The notes beneath the pieces were generated by a model. The model did not search any database. It had not been told where the DNA came from and saw only the letters and a list, made by a program, of their open reading frames with translations. Positions 25,405 to 35,910 of a DNA stretch of 64,000 nt are shown one piece after another (within the stretch, counting starts at the first letter, position 1; each line of letters starts with the position of its first letter). A program made the translations under genes and the position numbers. The stretch is from Ooceraea biroi (Eukaryota > Arthropoda > Insecta > Hymenoptera > Formicidae), in the NCBI RefSeq assembly GCF_003672135.1, contig NC_039515.1, positions 1 through 64,000 on the forward strand. Direction: 5' to 3'.

Positions 25405-25767
25405 GTTTACTTATTCGTGAACGGCAAGGCGCGCCGACCGGCCGGGGCGCCTTTTATACGAACGCACGAACGAGAGATCCCACCAACGTGACGCGACGAC
25501 GACGCACAATCCCCATAGATTTCGTAATGTGCCAAGCGCGGTTGCGGCCTTGCGGCTAAGTGGGAACGCCGGACACAACACGAGACGACACGGACGGACA
25601 CGTATGTATTACAGGAGTTTGCTGGAACACGATATATACACCACAGCCGCTGATACGCGCTGCCTTCGCTCGCCGCGACGATAGATGGCGCTCGCCGCGG
25701 TTTGGAATTTTAAGGCGCGTTTCCAAGGTGCTACTTAATGAGCCTGTGCTCGTTTATACAATACGCC
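25405..25767. promoter_or_regulatory. TM9SF3 upstream region
   Basis: GC-rich, CG-dinucleotide-rich sequence immediately upstream of the minus-strand TM9SF3 start, ending where a foldback element begins at 25768. It is the likely promoter and 5' leader. No TATA box is evident. Position and composition are the only evidence. Confidence 0.5.
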
Positions 25768-26730
25768 GGTAATTGTGAAGGAGAGCTCCTTCCTCTCCGA
25801 TTTCCTTCAAACTTGGTAGAAATGTATATTTTGGTCCTAAAACACGATTGCGAGAAGGAAAATCGTCGCTCTCAAATAGAAAAAAAATTATTACGTGCTG
25901 AAAAGTGACAGTTTCGAGGTTAGGAAATCTGTCACACCGGAAATCTACGGGCGTAGCGCACACTGACCAAGCATGCGCGGTGTTTTTTCACACGCTTTTT
26001 ATGCTTATTTTGTTCATAGTATACTTTATAGCAGCGAAATGTAAAATTACTTGTGTTAATTTCCAAATTGCTATTACACTTCGGACACTGTATTTCTTTG
26101 TTTATTAAATGATGCTCATTGGCAAATAAAAAGATAATTTGGTAATTAAGTATACTACAGACGACCTTCTCGATTTTAAATAAAAAAACGCGGTTGGTTG
26201 GGTTAGGTCTTTCGCAGTTTTTACTTTCGATTAAAGTAGAGAATAATTTCTATTTAACTGTTTCATTTTGGTTAAAGCAGAGAATACCGTGTATTTAACT
26301 ATAATTACCAAATTATCTTTTTATTTGCCAATGAGCATCATTTAATAAACAAAGAAATATGGTGTCCGAAGTGTAATAGCAATTTGGAAATTAATGCAGG
26401 AAAATCACCGATTCCGCCGGTAATACAGACGATTCCAGGATCGCCTTAACACAAGTAATCTTACATTTCGCTGCTATAAAGTATACTATGAACAAAATAA
26501 GCATAAAAAGCGTGTGAAAAACACCGCGCATGCTTGGTCAGTGTGCGCTACGCCCGTAGACTGCCGGTATAACAGATTTCCTAACCCGAAACCATTTGAG
26601 TAAGCTGTAACTTTGGTTCTACTTGAGAGCGGCGATTTTCCTTCTCGCAATCGTGTTTTAGGACCAAAATATACATTTCTACCAAGTTTGAAGGAAATCG
26701 GAGAGGAAGGAGCTCTCCTTCACAATTACC
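25768..26730. mobile_element. Foldback element of about 0.96 kb
   Basis: The ends are GGTAATTGTGAAGGAGAGCT and its exact complement AGCTCTCCTTCACAATTACC. The inverted arms continue inward for almost 400 bases (left about 25768-26150, right about 26300-26730) with few mismatches. The right arm carries an insertion of about 60 bases (about 26397-26450). The centre is AT-rich with the repeated word AAAGTAGAGAATA/AAAGCAGAGAATA. No coding sequence is seen. It lies about 360 bases upstream of TM9SF3. Confidence 0.88.
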
Positions 26731-27096
26731 ATTAGTTGTAGCAGAAATAAGACTGTGTAAATTATACAATAAAGCCTGATTCAGACAGGACGTGTCAAGC
26801 GTCAAAGCAGCGAGCAGGAACTAATCGCGAGGCGATATTTTCTGATGCTCTAGAAAATACTTTGACCAGTTAAATTAATTGTAAAATCAGGATTAATCTA
26901 AACGTAAGAGTACAAATAACTTACATGAAATAGGAAAGGAGGTTAAAATAAAGAAAGAATCCAGTGAAAAGGAATTGTGCAAGATGACGGCAAGATGTCG
27001 GCAAGATGTCGGCAAGATGAGAGGGAGACGACGATGACGAAAAGCACAAAATGTCCCATATGTTGCTGCATATATGTATCATATATGTATATTAAT
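26731..27096. other. Spacer with a short GGCAAGATGTC tandem
   Basis: Three copies of an 11-base unit (GGCAAGATGTC and variants) lie at about 26988-27018. No exon for the neighbouring GRAMD1-like gene is recognisable here. Confidence 0.5.
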
Positions 27097-27438
27097 AGGG
27101 TGTCCCGGGTTTTAACCAACAAACTGCGGGAGCATATTCTACTAGTGGAAATAAGAAAAAATTCTTATATCGAGTTTGCTTAGAAATGCTTTATTACAAA
27201 GTTATAAACCAATATTGAAAAGAAATATCAGATAAGTAACAACGGAACATAGTGTAGAATTTGGAAGGTCGAAGATGTTTATGTTATGTGTATTCACATG
27301 TATTCATGTTCACTATGTTGAAACGATTCAGTATGATTGTTACTTTCACAACAGTAGCTGTTAGATTTCAATCGTCGTGTCAACTAGCAATTACTATCAG
27401 AATGCCAAAAGTGTTTTCAAATGAGGAATACACCGATA
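27097..27438 (+). mobile_element. 5' end of a Tc/mariner-type element with a DUF4817-like start, cut by a gap
   Basis: AGGGTGTCCCGGGTTTTAACC at 27097 looks like a transposon terminus and follows an AT/TA-rich target. A start codon at 27402 begins MPKVFSNEEYTD, which resembles the N-terminal helix-turn-helix (DUF4817) of transposase-like proteins common in ant genomes. After twelve codons the sequence enters the 100-N gap, so the body and other end are missing. The family call rests on that short stretch. Confidence 0.55.
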
Positions 27439-27538
27439 NNNNNNNNNNNNNNNNNNNNNNNNNNNNNNNNNNNNNNNNNNNNNNNNNNNNNNNNNNNNNN
27501 NNNNNNNNNNNNNNNNNNNNNNNNNNNNNNNNNNNNNN
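27439..27538. other. Assembly gap (100 N)
   Basis: Exactly 100 undetermined bases, of unknown true size, in the middle of a transposon and just downstream of the last visible GRAMD1 exon. Confidence 0.98.
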
Positions 27539-27594
27539 GGAGATAAATGAGAAAGATTTCTATGCAGTTAGTTGTATAATAATATGATGCATAC

Positions 27595-28731
27595 CTCGCC
27601 AATGAGAGCATTTTGCCAAACGCGAAACAACATCACATACGTTTTATCTCTCGCTCCAAACGATGTTAGGAAGAACTTGTCAGTAACGGTGCATATCAGG
27701 ATAGCATTCGGGATGACAAGCGCAGTTTTTTCTTTGGTAATGGATGTAACGTCTTTCCAACGTAAGGAGACCAATGTCTCCCACATAAATATATTAGCAT
27801 AAAAACACACATAGTTTTGAGACACATAAAGTCTACCATGTACCAATATTTCACGCTGCAGAGCACAAGAATAATCTAAAAGTTACAACGCTAAATTAGT
27901 TGAATCCTAGAATGTTAATTCAGCATGTTCATTTCAGGAGCGTAATGGGTTTGTAAGACTGTTAATTCGCCATGACAAGGGGCTAAAAAATGTAGCGTAA
28001 TACAGTCTCGTGTACGAGAGGGTGAGCACTCTTGAGATAACAACACTTACCTACCACCAATTTCTCATCATCGGGCACGTCTTTAAATATTCGCTTAAAG
28101 TCCTCGGAACGAGATTTATATGTGGGATAAAGCACATTATACCAGGACGACTTCTTCTTGCTGCGATCGCTGCCACGCGACTCTTTTTTGCCCTCGTGGG
28201 ACGAGCTCTTGCCGAGCTCTGCCGAATCGGACGATCTGCTTATCAAATTCTGTAAATTTAACAGAAAATTTGAAGGGGAAATAATTATCATCACGATACA
28301 AGCTGGGGCCTGGATTGAATGCTTTTGCATTACAATTTGAAATGAAAGTGTACCTGAGACAGCTGATCCTCCGACTTGTTTGTACGAAGCGACTCTTTGG
28401 CCGAAGAATCAGAGTTCAACCTGGAATACTCTCGCCTGGAATGGGCTCTAGGACTGGGACGTGGGGATAAGTTGGGACTGGACACAGGACTGCTACGCTC
28501 GACGGCAGAGCCAACCGGTGACTCCTGAGTCTGATTATCCACGGGTGCAACGTTACCCAAATTATTTTGACTGCTCAAGCTCGAAGAATTGATGCTACTG
28601 ATTACCTCGTGGCTAGATATCAACAGATTCTCCACAGATTTGTTCCTGTGATGAAAGATGAAGGAGCAAGTGTCAAGTGTGAACATGAGGCCAACAGAAC
28701 TAAACTCTCACTAGCGAAATGGTACTTACAT
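27595..28731 (-). CDS. GRAMD1/Aster-type protein, N-terminal half only
   Basis: Exons (minus): AT of the start codon at 28731-28730, then 28645-28354, 28249-28051, 27875-27595. The ATG is split by an intron (AT|G) and an in-frame stop lies upstream. These exons give 258 codons in agreeing phases. The first part is Ser/Pro-rich and disordered (SSPVSSPNLSPRPSPRAHSR). It is followed by a GRAM domain, from about DFKRIFKDVPDDEKLVV through HGRLYVSQNYVCFYANIFMW and KEKTALVIPNAILICT to TSFGARDKTYVMLFRVWQNA. Aster proteins are ER-anchored and move cholesterol from the plasma membrane; the GRAM domain senses the membrane and a following VASt domain carries the sterol. No VASt or membrane exon is found before TM9SF3, so the gene is truncated here or misassembled at the gap. 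Confidence 0.88.
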
Positions 28732-30352
28732 GCTTGATACTGGATACTTCTGAACCGTCTCCGTCTCAAAGTGCACGAGTCACGCGGTGCTGTTAACGTC
28801 CACGCTTTCGTGGCTGGAGCTGTCGAACATTGAAAGCTTTTTCAGAGGGTCTCGCCGACGAGTCTACAGGTCGGGGAATAGATGTAGAGTACCACGGCGC
28901 CAGGTTACGGGATGGATAGCGTATATGTAGCGTATAAGCGACGTGCGATCGTTAGTATGCATTTAGTTGGCGGACAGAGCGTTTATCCACACATTGGACA
29001 CTGGTATTTCCGCTACCGCGATAAGAGAGACACATTTCAGATAAAGAACAGTCGCGCGTCCCTGTGCCAGGTACTGCTCGCTTCATGTCGCGCTAGCTCG
29101 ACGACAACTGCGGGACATTGCCGTGTTACGCTTCCTAGCCGCTCATTTCCCGCCCGACTGACCGTGACATCGAAGCACTCTTTCCTCGCAAAGCTGGCTC
29201 GGACTACCTGCAGACACCAAAAAACAGTAGTCATTTGCGTTCGAAATTGCTGCGGTACGATGCATCGATCATGGAGCATGCAAGAAGGGAAGAAGCAGAA
29301 GTAATACACGCTTGAGAAACGCAACGGTTAGGTTAGGTTAAGGAGAGCGTATCTTAAAAAACGAATTTGATACGTACGAGTTGCGAACTTGCGACTGCAA
29401 ACCAATTATAAACGATTGCTCAAACTCGCGCCAACAATTACTGCGGTTTTGATTCATCGATGGCTTGAGTAACGCGTGGACAAATTCGACACGAGCAGCT
29501 GAGAACGATTCTGCTGGCGACATCTAAGAAGTCTCGTTTTCCTCTCTATAGATTTTCTAGTTTTTATGACTATTTTTGAATTATCTTGTAACGGCTACAC
29601 AAAACTTTATACAAAGCGCGAATAGTAGTGATGTATATATGTGTGTGTGTATATATACATATTCATATACTATTTATACTACATGCTTTGTCATTTTGTC
29701 CTTTGTGTTGCAATTTTCCGTTATAACAAGAAACGATAACATTGCGTGCATTACTGTACGCACACCACATTACCGAAATAATGTTGAGAGATTGGCAGTC
29801 CAGTTGACATTGTATCCTCTTTTTTTCTTTCAAATAAAACGGAAGAATAAGGAGTGTCTCGAAACATTTTTTCCTAATTTATCACGTTTTTTCCGACATG
29901 TCGGTAATGTCAATCACGACTGTTTTTAAATATCATCTAACTATGACATTTCGCGTCGGAGTGCGGCAGTCACTCCAGGATCTATTAACCATTGACATGG
30001 ACGCACATGCATGTTGCGTGTTATTGATAGCGAGCATTCCGAAGGGGACAGTCGTCAGGTGCACAACGATTGTCCCGAGTTCTTTTTTCAACTTGTTATT
30101 TCGTATTTCGTATTTAACTCACTTTTGCAATTGGCCATATCGAACCTGAAGGGATCGGGGTGCATTAAACACTAAGAAGAAGAAGTGTTATTGATAGCGA
30201 TAGTACTGAATACCTACTTGGAAACGTTAAAAATCAGAAGACAGAAATTAAATAATTCAACAAAATATTATTCCAAATATACAGGTTTGCATATGTACAA
30301 ATTTTTGTACTACTTGACTTTGTATAAGATATCTCTAATTAATAATTGCATC
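28732..30352. other. GRAMD1 5' region and intergenic sequence
   Basis: 28732-28900 is the 5' leader exon of the GRAMD1-like gene. GC-rich sequence continues to about 29500; open frames of about 95-130 codons there (28912-29324) lack protein features. 29520-30352 is AT-rich with a (TG)n/(TA)n patch at about 29635-29660. No further gene is seen. Confidence 0.45.
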
Positions 30353-31356
30353 TTATATCTTTATATCAGCTATATCTTTAGTTACTTTTGTAGCCTCGTC
30401 CTTGTCTTCTTCCCGCTCTTCAGAATCCGTATCACTTTGTGGAAAATCAGGAAGCGCTAGAGAGACAAAAGTTCTTCATTATATCAAAACAAAAATACAA
30501 CAATTTAATATGAAAAAAGTGCTAATATGGTGAAATATTCTTACCAAGCCTATCCAGTTTTTCTTGTCTGGCTTTCTCTAGAAACTTTTCTTGTACTGTG
30601 ATCACTTCTTCGCTATTTGCGCAAAGAGCATAGCTTTCCAATAATTCGCTGTTTAATTCCAAGAACGAGTGTCCCCAAGAAAACTTCCCGAGATAGAGTT
30701 TGGCCTCGTCAGGATAACCAGTTATGAATAAAGTAGCTGCTATAGCTTCGACGCAACTCAATTCGCAAGGTTTCCCATAATTTATTGGATTAGCAGCGAC
30801 GAAAAATGGTAGGAGACGAGGATGGGGCGTCTTCATTCTATTGAACGGAGTATCGTCCAGGCGTGCCCAACTGCAATCCACAACCGCGCAACCGTATTCT
30901 TGTACAATTTCGCGATCAGTTGGATTCACACACTGCAATGCATTATTTGTCATTGGTACCAGGCGTGAGGTTTTCTTTTTTATCATCTACCTTCTTGCCA
31001 ATCGGAGTGAGACACAAGCCTGGAAATCGAGCACCTAGTCGCAGTACTTTTATCAAGCCATGCCTCGCCAGTTTTCTGCCACTGCACTTTTTTGGGTCGC
31101 AGTGCTCCATGTCCCACATAGCCACCGGAAACGGAATTACCCATTCGTTTGCTGATTCTGCAAGTTAAGTTTAGAATCCCAGTCATCGTTACTAAACGTG
31201 AAATTCGCGAAATTCAGTCGTCTAACCTGCTTCATCGTCCTTGTCAGATCCTCTGTCCATCTCTTGCGAGTATCTTTGCTCCTTGCAAAGAACATGTCGC
31301 GGTCTTTTTTCCAATAATTTGCTCTTGTTTTTGTTCTTCTTTCCGCGCGCCGACAT
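30353..31356 (-). CDS. TSR3: 18S rRNA aminocarboxypropyltransferase (TSR3)
   Basis: Exons (minus): 31356-31227, 31157-30991, 30932-30545, 30456-30353. Introns are 69, 58 and 88 bases, all GT-AG, with phases 1, 0 and 1 and a 262-aa product. It opens MSARGKKNKNKSKLLEKRPR, then the N-terminal domain AMWDMEHCDPKKCSGRKLAR with RFPGLCLTPIGKK. The core follows: NPTDREIVQEYGCAVVDCSW, the RLLPFFVAANPINYGKPCEL motif that lines the SAM pocket, VEAIAATLFITG and FSWGHSFLELN. The tail is acidic (SDTDSEEREEDKDEAT), typical of the family. TSR3 transfers the acp group from S-adenosylmethionine to a hypermodified pseudouridine of 18S rRNA late in cytoplasmic 40S maturation. Start is the first Met of the basic N-terminus. 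Confidence 0.96.
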
Positions 31357-32129
31357 TTTTCGGGTATTTGGAACGTAACGTTTTCCTTATAAGCATTCAG
31401 CGAAATTTGACTCCAATTATTTACCTTCTCGCACGTTGATACTCATGGACATCTGTCTGCATTTCTTGCGCGCCATCACACGTCGAAACATGGGCACTGT
31501 GGACCAAGATAGTCAACTCCCGTGTTAAAATATTTGCACATTTCTGCATGAAATGTCGATAAAGAAAAAGAAACGATAAGAAAAGAAAATACATATTAAC
31601 ATATTTGGAAATATTTTTTATTAATTTATTTAAAGGAACAATTATCTTCTTTATATAAAAAATTTCCATGCAGCAAACCATACTTCATTTTTCTCTCATC
31701 ACATGAGAAACGTTATTTATTCGTTGCACGCTTCGCGCGAATGCTTTGAAAGTTCGACGAGCGTCGCGTTTCCATATGACAATTGAGAAACTATTATCAT
31801 TCCGATATTAGTCGGTGTTGGGAACAGTATACCAAAAAGTAAAGTGAATAATAATATCGAATGTTATATTTCTATCGAGTTGAGTGAAGTGCGGAAGGGC
31901 CTTTTTGATATGTGACGTCCCTGAGCGCGCGAAATTTTGACAAGCTGATTGGTGAACTTTAAACTTTTCCCATTTAAAAACTATAGTAGCCTCGACATTT
32001 TAGTATTAGGATTTTCGTCTCCAAATGAACTTAGAAATCTATTATTAACGGTTATACGGTAGGTCTGGGACATATATTATTGATATTTTATTTTTACGCA
32101 ATTTTTATTATAATTTTAGATATAGTAAT
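31357..32129. other. TSR3 upstream region and intergenic sequence
   Basis: No recognisable exon. 31420-31680 is open on the minus strand but AT-derived. 31690-31960 is mixed composition with no clear feature. Confidence 0.45.
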
Positions 32130-34027
32130 ATTCTATAGTTTGTTTTGACCTCGAGGAAATGCCGCACAGAATGAAAACAAGGGCGTTGCTCGTTCATGAG
32201 AACTATCAAATCCATCCGATAGTTTCATTGGTGGCCGATCCACACCTGAAGAAATGGAGCGATCGTATTGTAAGCCCGGTTTTATAGACATTTCGTGTAT
32301 GACAAATACTGCATGTTTTTCTTCAGAGTTCAACGTTTGTACCTGAAATGAAATTAGAAAGTATCATAAGCAAATAATTAAAGTTAACATAGTTAACAAT
32401 AGTTATTATGAATAGGAAAAACAATAATTATAATACTAACTTTTATTTTTAACAATTTGCTGTCCGGCATCACGTTGGTGTCGCGTGCAATGCTTGCAGG
32501 TAAGTGCCAGTGGCACCACGTAGGTGTCGTGTGCAGATCAACTTATAGAGACCCTTTAATCAGACTTAATGTGATTTTTATGTTTTACTACGGTATATTG
32601 TAATTACAATATAAACAATCTCGCGAAATGTGCCGGCGGCAGACAAAAGTATTTTGTATCACAGGTGCGGACGTCAAAGTGTTAATACTTGTAGGAAATC
32701 TTTTAAAATACCTGGCTTAGATTTGAAGCCTCGTATGTGATGTTGTATTGTTCGAATGCTCGGATAAGGCAAATTTTGTTGACATATCTCCTCATAACCT
32801 TTTGATCCACAGGCTACATACAATTTCAATGCTTTATCCAACGTCTCAGTGGACCACGATGCTCCTCTTTGTGTATTATTTAAGATCAAGTTTATTTGAT
32901 CGTCTGCAAATATTTTTTCCAAAATTACATTTCTTTGTTGTAGCTTTCTTTTTAATTCACTGCATTGCCGCAACGTTTTCCTCAATGTTATTTGCAAATG
33001 TTTGATTTGTTCTTTTTCACTCATCGTATTTGTAGTGTCTCTTGATATGTCCTCATTGGTTGTTCTAGTATTGCTTGTTTCGGTATAGGTTACAGAATTG
33101 GTTGGTCCAGTATGAATTACTTCAGAATTGGTTATTTCAGTATAGTTGCCTATGTATATTAATTGCCATTTGAGTAAATTACATTACAGTAATACATATG
33201 AGATTATAAGAAAACAACTCAAGTATTCTGCATCGTTTTCTTATATGAGTAGTATTGGAATGTGTAAAACTTACGAGATTCTAAATCCTCTACATCATTG
33301 GAATATTTAGCTTTTTTAGCTTTCTCTTCCTTTTCTTTCTTTATCTTACGCTTTTGTAATAAAGTCGATATTACACATGAGCGGAGCAATTTTCTTTCAT
33401 CTTGGCGAGCTTGTTCGTATTGTCCGTCGTCAAAGTGCACCTGTAATATTTATTTCTTTATATTAGAGACCTATATAATCAGAGAGGCGAAATCACCTGA
33501 TTTCAAGATGGCGGAGACGTTTTAGAAACGGATTAGTCTCTTATTTATTTTTTACAAAGTAAGAAGCAAGAAGAGTTTGGTGTTAATCCTCGAGAATGAA
33601 ATGATGTGAGACCTCAGACAAAAGGTATTGTTGCTTGGTTGTCTGTACATATGTATGATCCGTTTCCACATTCATACATGGGAAGATCTCTGGAAGACAT
33701 TGGGGAGTGCTGATTCTTTCAGCTTTCTAGTACCATCTACTCTTATTTCTTCCCATGACGATGTATCGAAATGAAGCTGAAACATAATAGAATAGATTTA
33801 AGAACCACAGGAGATAATAAATGATGAAACAAACCATCAAAGTGGACAAATTAATGACATCTTACCTCACATAAACAGCTGTTGGTTTTTATTCTCCAAC
33901 CTGGTTTTGTCTTCTGTACCAATTCAATCCACTGGCATCTTCGCTCTGGATTTTTAGGAAATCGTAGGAGAAGCTTGCCCTCGTTTTCCTTTGTTGAGCA
34001 CCCCGATGCTACGCACACACGAACCAT
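32130..34027 (-). pseudogene. THAP / P-element-like transposase gene, truncated
   Basis: Exons (minus): 34027-33866, 33440-33275, 33149-32689, 32342 to about 32130, in agreeing phases until a frameshift near 32185. The THAP zinc finger begins MVRVCVASGCSTKENEGKLL with the conserved P and W (FPKNPERRCQW). Its C-x2-H half comes from the second exon (CE|VHFD). A Lys/Glu-rich coil, a Thr/Asn-rich linker and a leucine-repeat coil (MSEKEQIKHLQITLRKTLRQ) follow. Then comes the P-transposase region PYPSIRTIQHHIRGFKSKPG and the start of the RNase H-like core, VFVIHEMSIKPGLQYD. P-type enzymes have Asp where this copy has His, and the core ends after NALVFILCGISSR in a shifted frame. It is a decayed transposase or the remains of a domesticated one. 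Confidence 0.75.
33672..33776 (-). CDS. Alternative THAP exon 2a giving a short THAP protein
   Basis: After exon 1 (34027-33866, ending TGT GAG at a GTAAGA donor), a second acceptor (TTTCAG) at 33777-33782 opens an exon reading LHFDTSSWEEIRVDGTRKLK ESALPNVF and stopping after QRSSHV. Joined to exon 1 it makes an 88-aa protein with a full C2CH THAP motif (C-E-L-H) and an AVPTIF-like ALPNVF ending. Exon 2b (33440-33275) can instead supply C-E-V-H and continue into the transposase. The two exons are thus alternatives for the same domain half. Confidence 0.6.
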   Translation of the reverse strand, partial: LHFDTSSWEEIRVDGTRKLKESALPNVFQRSSHV

Positions 34028-34532
34028 CTTTTCTAACGGCAGAATAAACATATCAAAACTTGTTTTCGAAATATAATTTTGTTTTGCAGAAACAACTTGC
34101 ATTAAGAAAGAAGATTAGGAGGTTAGGTGTATTAAGGTGTATTAGGTGTACATCTTCATATCACATCGTATAGAAAATGATTTCATGCTCAAAAAGAAAA
34201 TCTTAGTATAAATTATAAGTACTGGAGATACAAACCTTTTTTAATGTGATGTGTAGTTTTCACCTAGCTTAAATTCGTGAATTCGTGAGTTTCTAGTTTC
34301 TTATGTTTTCAATCACTGTCACTCTGTGGGCTCAATATGGCTCCACCAATCAGGAACTAGACGTCGATTTCGTCTCTCTGATTATGAGTGGCCTTCAGTT
34401 GGACACAGTATAATTGGACACAGCCAATCAAATTAATCAAATCTAACCTAACTAACTAAACTCAGCAATTTGATTGGCTTGTGTCCAATTGCATCGTGTG
34501 CAACTGAACCGCTCCCTCTGACTGATGTCTGT

Positions 34533-34643
34533 GTTCGGAAACATCACCCGAGTGCCCCAGTGTATTATTTTATCCTTGTTGTTCAGCGAATGAACAACAA
34601 GGATAAAATGATACACTGGGGCACTCGGGTGATGTTTCCGAAC
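34533..34643. repeat. Near-perfect 53-base hairpin
   Basis: The arms 34533-34585 and 34591-34643 are complementary at 52 of 53 positions around the five-base loop GCGAA. The outermost bases are GTTCGGAAACATCACCC against GGGTGATGTTTCCGAAC. It sits within the interrupted right end of the segment 33463-34662. Confidence 0.93.
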
Positions 34644-34662
34644 GCAGCCTATATAGGTCTCT

Positions 34663-35350
34663 AATTTATATACATATATTTCTGATATATTGCAATACAC
34701 AATGTTTCAGATATGATTATACCTCATTAAGTGTACCTCACAAATTGCAGCATTTGCTGACAATGAGCTTTTTCCACTGAATTTTAACCAGGTTTCGCAT
34801 CTTTCTTTATTCTTTTCGCCTGATGAAATGCAAAATAAGCGAAAACCTTTCTTTCTCACTGCGATTTTTACATCCTTCTACACAGCAATTGGCATGTTTT
34901 TCGATATTTTACTTTAGTCACACAAACACTTTTTAGATTTCATACATCTTAGGATTCAGGTTAGAAAAGTGGGGAGGGTATCAATTGCCCACAGTGCAGT
35001 TGCGTACATGGCGCAAATAAATTACATCCATACAAACTGCAGTACGTTCAATAATTGCAAGACGGAGATAAACTTTTATCCGAAACAGTTTTTTCTAAAA
35101 TGTATAGTTTTCGTAAAATTTATAATTTCGTAAAAGTTACTAACCTTTTGATAAACTTTGCATGTATATCAAATCGTTATCCTGGCAGCACAAAACAAAA
35201 ACGAATCGCCGAACTATGCATGTCTATGACAGTATGCCGCGATTTGATTGTCGAAAAGTTAAAGTTACTGGCATTACTCCTTGTCGGGGACGACTTCATA
35301 AACTGCTACGGACTGTTATAACAAAAGATGTAAAGAAAAAAAGATGTGTG
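34663..35350. other. Spacer before the 5S array
   Basis: A 42-base word at 34974-35015 (ATCAATTGCCCACAGTGCAG within it) recurs at 36344-36386 on the other side of the array. The frames at 35055-35416 (Lys/Arg-rich) have no clear identity. Confidence 0.5.
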
Positions 35351-35466
35351 GCAACGTCACACGGTGTTCCCAAGCGGTCACCCATCCAAGTACTAACCGT
35401 GCCCAACATTGCTTAACTTCAGTGATCGGACGAGAACTGGTGCTTTCAATGTGGTATGGACGTTGC
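35351..35466 (-). rRNA. 5S rRNA-like gene, copy 1
   Basis: Read on the minus strand this begins GCAACGTCCATACCAC and ends GTGTGACGTTGC, with the 5S landmarks TTCTCGTCCGATCACTGAAG, GTTAAGC (box A), GGTTAGTACTTGGATGGG (intermediate element to box C) and GTGACCGCTTGGGAACACC. The terminal stem GCAACGTC/GACGTTGC pairs fully. It is one of five tandem units with a period of about 186 bases. Confidence 0.85.
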
Positions 35467-35538
35467 CTGACGAAACACGTTTTTTTTATGAAGAAATTGT
35501 ACAACTTCAAAGAAAATTAAAAAAAAAGTTGGAACATG

Positions 35539-35654
35539 ACAACGTCACACGGTGTTCCCAAGCGGTCACCCATCCAAGTACTAACCGTGCCCAACATTGC
35601 TTAACTTCAGTGATCGGACGAGAACTGGTGCTTTCAATGTGGTATGGACGTTGC
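35539..35654 (-). rRNA. 5S rRNA-like gene, copy 2
   Basis: Same sequence as copy 1 in the gene region. Downstream on the minus strand a run of nine T follows within about 15 bases, as expected for an RNA polymerase III terminator. The last stem pair is G-U. Confidence 0.85.
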
Positions 35655-35724
35655 CTGACGAAACATGTTTTTTTACGAAGAAATGTACAACTTCAAAGAA
35701 AATTAAAAAAAAAGTTGGAACATG

Positions 35725-35840
35725 ACAACGTCACACGGTGTTCCCAAGCGGTCACCCATCCAAGTACTAACCGTGCCCAACATTGCTTAACTTCAGTGAT
35801 CGGACGAGAACTGGTGCTTTCAATGTGGTATGGACGTTGC
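35725..35840 (-). rRNA. 5S rRNA-like gene, copy 3
   Basis: Tandem unit almost identical to copy 2, including the T-run terminator just downstream. The spacer is about 70 bases. Confidence 0.85.
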
Positions 35841-35910
35841 CTGACGAAACATGTTTTTTTACGAAGAAATGTACAACTTCAAAGAAAATTTAAAAAAAAG
35901 TTGGAACATG

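Larger units (their letters stand above)
33463..34662. mobile_element. Candidate inverted-repeat-bounded segment around THAP exons
   Basis: ATTAGAGACCTATATA at 33463-33478 is matched exactly in reverse by TATATAGGTCTCTAAT at 34647-34662. The match continues inward as ATAATCAGAGAGGCGAAATC (33476-33495) against its near-complement at about 34361-34380. The right repeat is split by about 265 bases containing the hairpin at 34533-34643. The segment holds THAP exons 1 and 2a but not 2b. No clear target duplication is visible, so the mobile-element reading is inference. Confidence 0.5.

Noticed and set aside
28912..29324. Overlapping 95- and 130-codon frames upstream of the GRAMD1-like gene
   Set aside because: GC-rich leader or promoter sequence open by chance on both strands, with no protein-like composition.
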